Positions 1 to 11,057 of a stretch of 64,000 nucleotides of DNA are shown piece after piece. The notes beneath the pieces were generated by a model. The model saw only the letters and a program-made list of their open reading frames with translations, was not told the origin of the DNA and did not search any database. Each line of letters starts with the position of its first letter. The first letter of the stretch is position 1. Made by a program: the position numbers and the translations under genes. Origin of the DNA: Cephalotus follicularis. Lineage: Eukaryota > Streptophyta > Magnoliopsida > Oxalidales > Cephalotaceae. The DNA is taken from NCBI GenBank assembly GCA_001972305.1, contig BDDD01001456.1:62001-126000 (forward strand), given 5' to 3'.

Positions 1-50
1 AAGACTATATGCATAGACTATTCTACTAGCAATGTAAATTTATTAAAACA

Positions 51-1274
51 TCAATAAGCTATACTAGTAAGAGAGTATCCAAGAAATATACCTTCATCCG
101 CTTTTGAGTCGAACTTACGAAGTTGATCCTTTTCGTTGTTGTGAATGAAGCACTTGCATCCGAAGGCACGAAAGTGACTTGTGTTATCCTTTCTCTCTCT
201 CCACAACTCGTATGGAGTCTTTTTGATAATTGGCCTTATTGATGTTCTATTTAAAATATAACATGCAGTGTTTGTGGCTTCGAACCAAAAATATTTTGGA
301 AGATTTTTTTTGCAAAGCATGGTTCTAGTCATTTCTTCTAAAGTTCTATTTCTCCTCTCAACAACACAATTTTGTTGAGTTCTAGGAGTTGAAAATTCAT
401 GTTTAAAACCATTTTCTAGGCAAAAGTTGTCAAAAATGTGAATTTTGAACTCTTTACCATGATCGCTTCTTACTTTCAAAATAAGAAATCCTTTTTCTTT
501 TTGAACATGTTTACAAAAATTTGTAAAGAATGTAAAGACTTCACTTTTATGTGCTAAAAAGAAAACCCATGTGTACCTAGAGTAGTCGTCAACAATAACA
601 TAAGCATAAGACTTACCACCTAAGCTTCTTATGTTTATAGGTCCAAAAAGATCCATATGAAGTAGTTCGAGTAGCCTAGTAGTTGAGACAATGTTAATTG
701 ATTTAAAACTTGTTCTAGTTTGTTTTCCTTGTTGACAAGCATCACAAATCTTGTCTTTTTGAAAATTCAACTTAGGGAGACCTCTAACTAGGTCATGTTT
801 TAAAATCTTGGAAAGTGTTCTCATACTAACATGTCCAAGTCGTCTATGCCACATCCAACTATCTTCATTTAAGGAGACAAGACATTTAACATTTTGATTT
901 TGAAGATCATCTATGTTTATAACGTAAACATTGCCTTCTCTTTGTCCTATAAACTTGGTGGTGTTATTGTTATTGTCAGTGACTCTACATGATAACTTTT
1001 CGAAAATAACTCTACAATTCTTGTCACACAATTGGCTTATGCTCAAGAGATTATGTTTGAGTCCTTTAACATGCAGTACATTAGAAACAGTAAGATTTTC
1101 ATTACCTATGGATCCGATTCCAATGATTTGTCCTTTTGCTTTATCTCCAAAGGTTACGTTTCCTCCTTCTTTTGGTTCCCAGGTTACAAAAAGACTTTTG
1201 TTTCTCGTCATGTGTTTGGAGCATCCGCTATCAAGGTACCAACGATTCCTTTTTGATGACGTCTTTAGGCACAT
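51..1274 (-). pseudogene. Copia B protease-integrase region
   Basis: The start carries the aspartic-protease signature DSGCSKHMT. Then comes the GAG-pre-integrase HHCC zinc domain (HRRLGH near 840, CDACQQGKQTR near 740) and the integrase core (LLHMDLFGPI, VIVDDYSRYTWVF, RSDHGKEF, then TPRTQQN and VERRNRTLEEM). Order and spacing fit Copia pol, where integrase precedes RT. Protease would mature the polyprotein and integrase would insert the cDNA. This span is among the better preserved pieces of B. Fossil. Confidence 0.9.
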
Positions 1275-1497
1275 CTACAAAACAAATGAATTTTAGTTGA
1301 ATACTTTGGTACCCAAGTTGCTTTGGGTCCAGGGGGGTTAGTGATAAAAGTTCCTTTTGGAACCCATAGAGTTCTTATCTTAAACATTTGATTTCTATAG
1401 AACATGTTTTGTTTAAACTTATTTCTCTTGTACATATCATTTTTCCTACGATAGCAGTTGTGTGTAGTGTGACCATTTTTATTGCAATAGTTACAAG

Positions 1498-2925
1498 TTA
1501 TGCTAGATGAGGTCTTTTTACTGTGTTTCTTTCAAGATATTTTTGAAAGTGCTTAACATTGTTCATCTCATCATAACCTAAGCTAGCCTTATTGAAAACA
1601 CACCTTTGAAGTCCTAAATGGTCGTCAAGTTTTTCACTACTATTTGAAAACTTTGAAAAAGTTTTCTTAAGAGCACCAACTTCTATTTTAAGAGATTCAT
1701 TTTCTTTTTCAAGAGATACAATCTTATCATCTAAAGGCTTGTTTGATAAACATTCTATCTCATGTTTTAAACTAGCATTTTCTTTATTAATCACTTTTAT
1801 TGTCTTTTTGAGTGAGGCATTTTCTACACTAAATTGTTCAAGTAATTCAAGAAGTTCACTTACCTCGTTTTCATCTTTGTCTTCATCGAGACCGTCAATT
1901 TCCATCAATGCCAATTGTGCTACTTCTTGGTTCTCCTCTTCTTCAGAGCTGGATTCATCACTGTCCGACCATGTAGCTAGCATTGCTCTCTTCTTTTTTT
2001 ATTGTTTCTTTGGCTTTCTTTAATCTAGGACATTCACTTTTGTAGTGACCGGGTTTGTTGCATTCGAAGCATATGATTTCTTCCTTCTTAATCTCAGATT
2101 TTGAGGGAGTTGACTTCTTGAAGTTTTTGCTGCCAAACTTCTTCTTTGCTAAGAATCTTTTGAATCTCCTTGTTATTAAGGCCATCTCATCATCACTATC
2201 TTCTTCTCTTGAATCAGCTGTAGAAGATTTGAATGTTATGACTTTCTTTTACTTCTTGTCTTGTTCTTCATCATCTTCATCATTTTTAATCGTCATCTCG
2301 TGTGTCATGAGCGATCCAAGAAGCTCTTCAAGTGGCAATGTGTTGAGGTCCTTTGCTTCTGCTATGGCAGTGACTTTAGGCATCCAACTCTTAGGTAAAC
2401 ACCTGAGTATCTTTCTTACAATCTCAATGTTAGTGTAGCACTTATTTAAGGATTGCAGTGAGTTTATAATATTGGAAAATTGAACAAACATACTAGAAAT
2501 ATTTTCCTTTTCTTTCATTGAGAACATTTCATATTCTTTAACTAGAATATTTATTTTAGCATCTTTTACCTGATTGGTTCCCTCATAGGTCACCTCGAGT
2601 CTATCCCACGTCTCCTTTGCCGTAACTCATGAGGAGACTCTATTGAACTCGTTAGAATTTAAGGCAGATATTATAACATGTTTAGATTTAGCGTTTAGTT
2701 ATACCTTCTTTCTATCCGCATCCGTATATAAACTTCTAGGTTTAAGAGATTTGACACCTTCTTTTGATATAGTTTGAGGAAGTTTAGGGCTGTCAATGAT
2801 GATGTCCCATAAGTTGAAATCAAGTGCTTGAATGAAGATGGTCATCTTTGCTTTCTAGTGACAGTAGTTGTTTCCGTTGAAGAAAGGAGGCTTTGAGATG
2901 GACATGCTCTCTTTGTTGGTCATAT
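1498..2925 (-). pseudogene. Copia B gag remnant
   Basis: Gag of the UBN2/Copia type, the structural protein that forms the virus-like particle. From right to left it shows the N-terminal gag fold (about 2249-2925, with 'RKILRCLPKSWMPKVTAI'), a CCHC zinc knuckle CFECNKPGHYKSEC (about 2030-2071) used for RNA packaging, then a glutamate- and lysine-rich coiled coil ending near 'LGLQRCVFNKA.LGYDEMNNV' (about 1530-1700). That last block recurs in C (25180-25250) and in the Copia patchwork (38700-38790), which ties the three together. Fossil. Confidence 0.85.
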
Positions 2926-2954
2926 TCAATTACATCACAGATCTTTGTAACCTC

Positions 2955-4083
2955 AACCAACCGAGTACAAGATTGCTCCCTCCGAGCTATACAAGAGACA
3001 ACCTCTCTTGTTTACAAGTAAATTGAAAGTGTTTGAATGGTTTACAAATTCTCAACGAATTTGTTTACAATTTAGCTCAAATCTAACAAAGCTTCTAGTG
3101 ATTGAGAATGTAAAAAGGGAAGGCTTTGTAATGTGTGAAATTGCTTCAATATGATCTCTTTTGTTGTTGATAGTGTTTAGAATATTGCTTGAGTTGCCTT
3201 GAATGATTATCCAACTTGATTGCTTGAAGTGACTTGAAAAATGCTCCACTTTGGCTTATAAACATCTGCTCCAACGGATCTATTTTTGAATGTCTTGCAC
3301 AATCCTGTCGGCTGGATTTTTTGGGCAGTCAGCTGGAGTTGATGGCGCGTTTTTCAAATATAGTCGTTAGTTGAAGGCAGTTGGTTGCTTCCTCTGGGCA
3401 GTCAGCTGCTTCCTCTGGGCAGTCGGCTGATGCTCTGTTCCAGTAGGCTGGACGAGGTGGATTGGACTTCCAAAAAGCTACTGCCAATTTTGCACATATC
3501 TTTGACAGTCGGCTGGAGATGTTAACAGCCGACTGGTGATCCTTGACAATCGACTGGTGTCCTGCTTCAGTCGGCTGGTTGAGGCGGTATGGAGTTAAAA
3601 AACCTACTGCCTCATTTTGACACACTTGACAGTCGGCTGGAGATGTTGACAGTCGACTGGTGTCCTGCTTCAGTCGGCTGGTTGAGGTGGTATGGAGTTC
3701 AAAAACCTACAGCCTCATTTTGACACACTTGACAGTCGACTGGACCTCCTTGGTAGTTGGCTGTTTTGTCCTGGCAGTCGGCTGCTCCCCTGATGCAGTC
3801 GGCTGGTGTGGAGTGTACCTTCAGGTGCTGGGATTCCTTCAAGAACCAGTCAGCTTTTTAATCCAAACAGTCGACTACTCAACCAAAACAGTCGGCTGTC
3901 CAACCTGGGTAGTCGGTTGTTTTTGCCTGTATCTGCAGAAATAGCCTTTGCACAACTTTGGATATTAAATCAAATGAGTATATGAATTGATGGTTCAGAA
4001 AATTATGCATACAGGTATTACATGTTTGTTAATCATCGAAATAACACATGTTAATGCAATTCACAGGGTGGCAAGGGCCAACA
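2955..4083 (-). repeat. Copia A 3' LTR (partial)
   Basis: Matches 11311-12462 nearly base for base; the part equivalent to 11058-11310 is not seen here. The upstream boundary is marked by the purine tract GGGGGAGAT next to TGTTGGCC (read on the minus strand). It holds a dense array of CAGTCGGCTG / CAGTCGACTG palindromes (about 3301-3935), then a CAACGG box and a TATA-like box (3254-3277) downstream in the element's direction. A 124-bp tandem duplication starts near 3506. Confidence 0.9.
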
Positions 4084-4640
4084 ATCTCCCCCTTTTTGAT
4101 GATTGACAAAACATACAAATTTTGCATAATTTTTTGACAAACTACACACTTTTAACACCCAAAGTTCAATATAATCAGTTATGTCATAATCATTGCATTT
4201 CATAGCATAAGGCATAACAAATTACACTTGGACAACACAAAAATTCATAAAGTTTCATACTTTTTCTCAACGAATTTTCATTTGCATCATTTACACAAAA
4301 TTCAACTTCTGAAACATTTCTCCCCCTTTTTGTCAAACAACAAAAAGATTGTAGGCTCCCCCTCAACCCAAGCATGTGATTTAAAAACTCCCCCTCAACA
4401 TTTGCATACTGAATTTACATATCAAGAGATATTGAAGAGTAAGAATGGATCATCATTAAAACATAAATGACAAGAAAATGAATAACTAAACACACTTTCA
4501 TTAAACGAAAAGAGGCAAGTACATAATCTAACTTCAAATGTCATTACAATAAAAACATCTCATAAACAAACTAAGAATTGCATTACATCTTCAACCTTCA
4601 ACATTTTTAATTCAAAATACAAGAAAACATGTAATGCAAC
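4084..4640 (-). promoter_or_regulatory. Copia A tail with several polypurine tracts
   Basis: Between the third reading frame and the 3' LTR, the minus strand carries at least four GGGGGA-type purine tracts (near 4085-4100, 4319-4336, 4355 and 4387). The one touching the LTR, AAAAAGGGGGAGAT, is the expected plus-strand primer. Repeated purine tracts here are a known Sirevirus hallmark. No coding signal is seen. Confidence 0.8.
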
Positions 4641-4648
4641 AGTGTAGC

Positions 4649-5760
4649 TCATGACGATCCGGGAGGAGGGTTTTGTGGAAAAGCATTTTGGAACATCTGG
4701 ATGAGAGTGGCTTCGACTTCATAGATTTGATCCACTCTCCCTGTAATGTATTCAATGTCTTCTTGTGCCAAGTCCATCCTCGCTTGAAGAGACTCTAGAG
4801 TGGGTCTGCTGCCACTGCTGTTGCTCGCTCCAACGTTTGTCCTCATTTCAAACTGTTGAGCATCATCTTCTTCTTCCTCTTCATCCCCATCTCCTCCGGC
4901 ACTCATAGCTGGTTCCCTCGCAGGTTCTCTGCCCCCGGCCAGTTGTTTTACCCACACACCATCCTCGAACTTAATATTGCAGCTTCTAAGCCTAGCTTTG
5001 TTAATGAGTTGCTTATGGGATGGTTTAACCTTGTGCTCATCATCTGGTATTTCAAGGTTAAGGGATGCTAGGATCCTACTTATAGGCATTGGGTAAGGAA
5101 TGTGGTGTGGCCTGGACAACATATGATTAACAATAAGATAGGGAAGGTTCACAAGAGTGCCATTTTTTATGCAAACCACAAGTTTAAGGTCTCGCTCGGA
5201 TGGGAGTGTGTGCGAGCCTTCCTAGGTAAAAGAGTTTTTGTAATTATTAAGAGGAGAATGCGGGTGGCTATGGGAAGATGGCTACTAGTCACGGTCAAGA
5301 TAGGATTAAAATCGGGGCGTTCTAAGCAAATACCTATTGCTTCCAATTTCTCAATGTCATTAAAGTGAGTAATACCGGAATTAGGAATCCCTAAGGTTTC
5401 GGCAATAAGATCCGGGGTTATAGACACTGGATTACCTAAGGTAAAGGATTTGGCTACACACGTTGTACAATTTTCAAGATTGGCATAAAAAAGTTTCACA
5501 AGTCTAGGGTAAATGGTGTGTGATGAGCACAAATATTCAAACCATCCCATTTGCTCTAGTCAAGACTTAATAATAGCAATATTACTAACTAGAATATCAC
5601 TAGCAAGCCATTTTTCATTATGCAATTTAATAGAATTAAGGACGGAGTGATACCTAGTCTCTTTCTCTTTAGAGAGAAAAAGTTTGTCATCATAGTCAAT
5701 CACACCCTGAGATGGTCGTGGATGCTTTGTTGCTATGCTCTTTCTTCTCTTGGATGCCAT
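4649..5760 (-). pseudogene. Copia A third reading frame (putative plant transposon protein type)
   Basis: A protein-coding remnant downstream of pol, where some Sireviruses carry an extra, sometimes env-like, frame. It starts with a basic N-terminus (MASKRRKS), has a central globular part with 'LGNPVSITPDLIAETLGIPN', then 'NLPYLIVNHM', and ends in an acidic low-complexity stretch (GDGDEEEEEDD) and a helical tail. The 'N.PYL..NHM' block and the layout match the third frame of Copia C (27348-28606), which supports a shared origin. I see no clear signal peptide or membrane segment, so I do not call it an envelope. Function is unknown. Fossil. Confidence 0.7.
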
Positions 5761-5849
5761 TGGAATCGATTGTAGCTTGTTTGTAGAGAGAGTTAGGATT
5801 TTGGGCAGGTTTGAGAGAGAAGAGGTAACCCGAAAGAAGGGAAATCGGG

Positions 5850-5960
5850 TTTATAAAACCTGATTCCCGTGCCTCCAGTCAACTGGGCTATTTTGTCCAG
5901 TCAGCTATATGTTTAGGCAGTCGACTGGACAATGAGTCCAGTCGGCTGGTTTCTGCAGAA
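5850..5960 (-). promoter_or_regulatory. Copia A internal palindrome array plus TATA-like box
   Basis: Between pol and the third frame lie four LTR-type motifs (CAGTCAACTG, CAGTCAGCTA, CAGTCGACTG, CAGTCGGCTG; about 5876-5950) at 20 to 22 bp spacing. In the element's direction they are followed by TTTATAAA (5850-5858), about 90 bp before the likely ATG at 5760. The order array, TATA, ORF copies the order in the LTR. A role as an internal promoter is inference. Confidence 0.5.
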
Positions 5961-6167
5961 CTTGGAAAATACAGAAAATTGCCAATCCCATTGATTCGCA
6001 AACATTTAGTCCGCTATTATGGACTAATAGTAACTTAGGTACATGAGCAATTTGATGTAATTGAGTTAAAAACTCAATGTTGAATGCATGATAAATTTTG
6101 AAAAGCATTTTTCATACCAATTCACACAATTTTTAGCCAAACATTACAAATGTGCATATAATGAGAT

Positions 6168-6887
6168 TCAAGAGGGATTTTGCATACCTAGCTCCCTTCG
6201 CAACGTGCAGAACCTCTCATTGTCCAAAGGCTTGGTAAAAATATCTGCAACTTGATTCAAAGTGTCAATATATTCAAGAAAAATATCTCTTTTTTTAACA
6301 TGATATCTAAGGAAGTGATGTCTAATTTCAATATGTTTTGACTTAGAGTGTTGAACAGGATTCTTACTCAAATTAATTGCACTAGTATTATCACATTTTA
6401 TGCACAGATTGTCATTGCGAATGCCAAAATCACAAAGTTGTTGCTTTAACCACAATGCTTGTGCACAACAACTTCCCGCCGCTACATATTCAGCTTCGGT
6501 GGTGGAAAGAGCAACACTATTTTGTTTCTTAGAAAACCCTGACACTAAAGAGTTGCCAAGAAACTGGCAAGTGCCACTAGTGCTATTTCTATCTAGTTTA
6601 CACCCACCATAATCGGCATCGGAAAAAACATGCAAGTTAAACAAAGAATCATTTGAGTAAAACAAACCTAGTAAAGGAGTATACGTAAGATATCTAAAGA
6701 TACGCTTAACCGCAATTAAGTGAGTTTCTTTAGGTGAATATTGGAACCTAGCACAAAGACACACACTAAACATAATATCCGGTCTACTAGCGGTAACATA
6801 AAGGAGATATCCTATCATGATTCTATAGAGTTTTTGATCTACCTCTTTACCATTTTCATCTTTGTCGAGTTTGGTAGTAGTGCTCAT
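6168..6887 (-). pseudogene. Copia A RNase H region
   Basis: Copia RNase H, which removes RNA from the RNA/DNA hybrid during reverse transcription. Visible signatures: YLTASRPDIMFSVCLCARFQ, the acidic motif SDADYGG, TTEAEYVAA, CDNTSAI, and the end block KHIEIRHHFLR and ADIFTKPL. The order is that of the Copia pol C-terminus. Fossil part of element A. Confidence 0.92.
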
Positions 6888-7732
6888 CAGAGTCTGGCAA
6901 GGCTTTGATTTTCCATTCCAAATCGTTTGAGTAGATCTTTTGTGTATTCGGATTGGTTGATGAAGGTGCCTTCATTTCCTTGTGAGATTTGAAAGCCAAG
7001 GAAGTACTTGAGTTCACCCATCATACTCATCTCGAATTCACCTTGCATAATGTTAGCAAACTCAACACAAAGAGAGTCATTAGTAAAACCGAAAATGATA
7101 TCATCAATATAGATTTGTACAATTAAAATGTCATTAAGTTTGGTTTTTACAAAAAGATTTTTGTCAACTAAACCTCTTTTAAAATCATTTTCTAAGAGAA
7201 ATTTAGAAAGCCTTTCATACCAAGCTCTTGGCGCTTGCTTTAAACCATAAAGTGCTTTTGACAATTTAAAAACATGATCGGGAAAGTGTACGTTTTCAAA
7301 ACCCAGAGGTTGTTCAACATAAACTTCCTCATTTATAACGCCATTTAAAAATGCACTTTTGACATCCATTTGATGCAATTTAAAACCTTTAAAACATGCA
7401 AAGGCCAATAGCAATCTAATAGCTTCTAAACTAGCTAAGGGAGAAAAGGTCTCATCATAGTCAATGCCTTCTTCTTGACTATAACCTTGTGTAACTAATC
7501 TAGCTTTATTTCTAATAACCAACCCATTTTCATCCATTTTGTTATGAAAAACCCATTTTGTTCCAATGGTGGATTGATTTTTAGGCCTCGGAACTAAGGA
7601 CCCAACATTACTTTTGTCAAATTGGTTTAGTTCCTCTGGCATGGCCACAATCCAAAAATCATCTTTTAAAGCATTGAAAACATTTTTGGGTTCGATATTT
7701 GAAATAAAAGCAACATTGACACAATACTCCAT
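6887..7732 (-). pseudogene. Copia A reverse transcriptase
   Basis: RVT_2-type reverse transcriptase. It opens at WIVAMPEELNQF and shows KWVFHNKMDENG, KARLVTQGYSQEEGIDYDETFSP, MDVKSAFLNG, LYGLKQAPRAWYERL and the catalytic YIDDIIFG, then GELKYFLGFQI. All RT blocks appear in the right order. The span overlaps the RNase H part by only a few bases. Fossil. Confidence 0.93.
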
Positions 7733-7801
7733 AAGAGAGGAACGAGTTCTTACCCCTTCGGTAGGATTACCGATTACCTCGTTGTCCTTGACATACTCTC
7801 T

Positions 7802-9100
7802 TTATCTTCTTTCTACGGGCTCCTTGGTGACTTGAATTTGTTGGAGTTCTTCTTCGTGTACATCTTCTTTTTCAATTTTGTCAACTTCAACATCATCTTT
7901 GGAGATGTCCAAGCCTTCCATTTGGTCCAAGATAACTACATCATCAACAACATCTCCCTTTCTCGGAGCACTATTAGACTCTTCAAATAATACATGAATA
8001 GATTCTTCAATAATTAAAGTCCTCTTATTGAATACTCTATAGGCTTTAGAGTTTAAAGAGTAACCTAAAAATATTCCTTCATGACTCTTGGCATCGAATT
8101 TACCAAGATTATCTTTCCCATTGTTCAAGATAAAAACCTTGCAACCAAAAGGTATCAAATGACTAACATTTGGTTTTCTATCATTGAAAAGTTCATATGG
8201 GGTTTTCTTTAAAATGGACCAAATCATTACCCTATTTATAATACAGCAAGCGGTGTTCACGGCTAAGGCCCAAAGATATTTTGTCAAATTATTTTCACAA
8301 AGCATGGTTCTCCCCATTTCTTCAAGAGTTCTATTCCTCCTTTCAACAACACCATTTTGTTGAGGAGTTCTAGGAGCCAAGAAGTTATGGTGAATACCAA
8401 GTTCATCACAAAAATTTTCAAAACCAAGGTTTTCAAATTCTTTTCCGTGATCACTACGTATGCTTACAATAGATATACTCTTTTCGTTTTGAATATGTCT
8501 ACCAAATTTAATGAAGGAATCTAAAGCATCACTCTTTAAAGCTAAAAATATGACCCAAGTAAATCTAGAGTAATCATCTACTATAACTAGGCCATATTGT
8601 TTACCACCAATGCTTAGAGTTCTAGTTGGTCAAAACAAGTCAATGTGCAATAGTTGTAAAATCCTAGTAGTTGAAACAATATTTTTGCCTTTAAAAGAAG
8701 TTCTAGTTTGTTTCCCTTGTGCACAAGCATCACAAAGTTTGTCATTTTCAAATTTCATTTTAGCCAAGCCAATGACTAAATATTTTCTACAAAGTTTAGC
8801 AAGAATATCCATGCTAGCATGGCCCAACCGTCTATGCCAAAGCCATTTATCATTTGTATTAGCATTGAAACAAACATTTTTGGAAAACATTTCTTTTAAA
8901 TACACAACATACACATTTCCTTGTCTATGACCAACAAACTTTACATCATTGGTGCTAGTATCAATAATGTGACAAAGTGAGGATTCAAAATTAACTTTAT
9001 ATCCTTTATCACATAATTGGCTAACACTAAGCAAATTATGCTTGAGCCTTACAACATAAGAAACATTTTCGATTAAGATATTGAATTCGTTACCTATCAA
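7802..9100 (-). pseudogene. Copia A pre-integrase and integrase region
   Basis: From right to left: a core-like stretch (LLSVSQLCDKGYKV), the GAG-pre-integrase zinc domain (WHRRLGHASMDIL, CDACAQGKQTRTSF, LLHIDLF near 8640), then the distal integrase part with TPQQNGVVERRNRTLEEMGRTML and FGCKVFILNN, and an acidic linker toward RT. The order is Copia-like. Fossil with several breaks across the pol region. Confidence 0.88.
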
Positions 9101-9214
9101 GCCAATGCCAACAATCTTGGCTTCATTGTTTCTACAAAGGTGACCTTTACTCCATCAACTTCTTTAAGATCAAAGAAGAGGCTTTTGTCACCGGTCATGT
9201 GCTTTGAGCAACCG

Positions 9215-10999
9215 CTATCCACGTACTATGGTTCTTCCTCCTTGTGATTCGCTCGCAAACATCTTTCCACCTACAAAGGTGTTAAATAATTTTGATCTTG
9301 GTACCCATTGTTTATTGGGTCCATTAATGTTACATTTTTGTTTTATTGTTCCTTTAGGAACCCAAATTTGTCTAAATGTGATAGTATTGTGATTTGGAGA
9401 AGGTCTAGCATGTGAATGATAATGAGCAATCTTTTTAAAGCATTTATCAACAACATGTCCTACCTTATGACAATATGTGTAATGAGGTCTTGTTTTAGTG
9501 TTCTTTAATTTTGCCTTAACCTCTAAAGGAGTATAACCTGTACCGGTTTTATCTAGGTAAGGTCTTTGGATAGCAAGCATTTCTTCTAGTTTCATGCTTC
9601 CTAGTGTGAATTTGCTAAAGGACTTCTATAGGTTCACATTTTTCTTTTTAAGGGATTCTACTTCCTTTTCTAGATTTATATTGTCACAAGAAGTAGTCTT
9701 AACTACACGATCAACCTTTTTAGCAAGTTCATGTTCCAAGATACTAATATCATTTTTCAAATGCTCATTTTCAATAACAAGAAAGTCCTTTTCTTTTTCA
9801 ATACTAGCCATATTGTTCTTAAGTGATGAGTATTGAGAGCATTTATTTTTAAATTCTACAAGCAATTCATCAAAAGCAAATTGTAATTCACCAAAGGTAT
9901 AGGAATCGTCTACCTCATTATCGCTTTCCTCGTTGTCACTCGATGCCATGAAGCAAAGGTTGGAAACTTGTTCGGTGATTTCATCATCGGAAGATTCGTC
10001 ATCACTTAAGTGCCATGCTTTGAGAGCTTTCTTCTTGAAGAGCTTCTTCTTCTTCAAATGAGGACAATCCACCTTGATGTGTCCCGGTTTGTTGCACTCA
10101 AAGCAAGTAGGAGGATCCATCTTGCTTCCTTCTCCTTTGTTGGGGTTTTTCTTTTGAAAATGTCTAGCTTTATTCATCTTTGCGAATTTTGTGAATCGTT
10201 TCAAAAAGAGAACGTAGTCTTCTTCTTCTAACTCCTCATCACTCGAGATTTCTTCTTTGTGAGTGCTTTTGAGGGAAATGTCCTTCCTCCTTTCTTCTTG
10301 AGGCATTTTCTCCACAAGGTTGGCATATTTTTATTTCAATTTCATCTCATGAGTCATGAGGGAGCCAAGTAGTTCTTCGATCTCCATGACCTTTAGGTGC
10401 TTCGACTCTTCAATTGCCGTGACCTTTGGTTCCCACTCATCATTAAGGCACCCGAGCAATTTCCTAACGGGTTCATCTTTGCCAAAAACCTTGCCAAGGC
10501 CAAGAAGAGCATTAGTGATATCAAGTAAACGATTATATAAATTTTTTATAGATTCGTTTGGTTGTATTTTAAATAATTCATAGTCTCTATTCAACAAAGC
10601 AACTTTGACATTTTTAACTTGCTCGGTACCTTCATGGGTGAGGATGAGAAATTTCCACACTTCATGTGCGGAGGTGCATCTCCTAACAAGATTATATTCG
10701 ACCTTATCTAAATATACAAGAAAAATATTTAGGGCCTTGTTATCTATGGTCAATTTTTTAAAATCATCATCATCCCATTCGTCATCCGTTTTATCAACGC
10801 ATTCATTTTTATCATTTATTTTCATGGGGATGTGAGGATGATTTTTGACACTAAGCCAATATTTGAAGTCTTTAGACTTACGGTAAATCTCCATACGACT
10901 TTTCCAATAGGGAAAATCGTCACCACTAAAAAATGGTACCTTGAATTCGGAGACATCGTCATGGTTTATAGTTTTGTTATTTATGCTAGTGGATGCCAT
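9215..10999 (-). pseudogene. Copia A gag region
   Basis: Starts at MASTSINNKT (10999) with the Copia gag signature 'FKVPFFSGDDFPYWKSRMEIY'. It continues through the UBN2 fold to 'EIEELLGSLMTHEMKLK', then a CCHC knuckle CFECNKPGHIKVDC (near 10085), a long acidic and lysine-rich coiled coil, and a second Cys/His motif CHKVGHVVDKC near 9450. Long coiled-coil gag tails are typical of Sireviruses. Fossil. Confidence 0.88.
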
Positions 11000-11043
11000 G
11001 ATCTTTCACTCAAGATGTTAATCTTCAAAAAATGAGCAGAGAA

Positions 11044-11055
11044 GCTCTGAAACCA
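11044..11055 (-). promoter_or_regulatory. Copia A primer binding site
   Basis: The minus strand reads TGGTTTCAGAGC two bases after the LTR end TACA. It differs by one base from TGGTATCAGAGC, the usual complement to initiator tRNA-Met in plant LTR elements. Confidence 0.85.
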
Positions 11056-11057
11056 AT

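Larger units (their letters stand above)
1..2925 (-). mobile_element. Copia element B, internal region (fossil, continues past left edge)
   Basis: Ty1/Copia internal region read on the minus strand, with gag at the right and protease and integrase parts toward the left edge; RT and RNase H lie outside the window. The gag start resembles that of Copia H (36783 onward), including a shared 'FIQ..D.NLWD' stretch. The purine-rich tail and 3' LTR are not visible. Its likely 5' LTR is 12463-13583, separated by the insertion of element A. It is broken, with several breaks in the visible part. The Sirevirus-like assignment rests on similarity to A, C and H. Confidence 0.85.

Noticed and set aside
3660-3944. 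Open frame across the Copia A LTR array
   Set aside because: It follows from the 21-bp (seven-codon) periodicity, which repeats the same short peptide pattern; antisense to the element and without homology to any family I know.
5560-5760. Separate small host gene before the Copia A tail
   Set aside because: It is the N-terminal part of the element's own third frame by position, strand and similarity of layout to Copia C.
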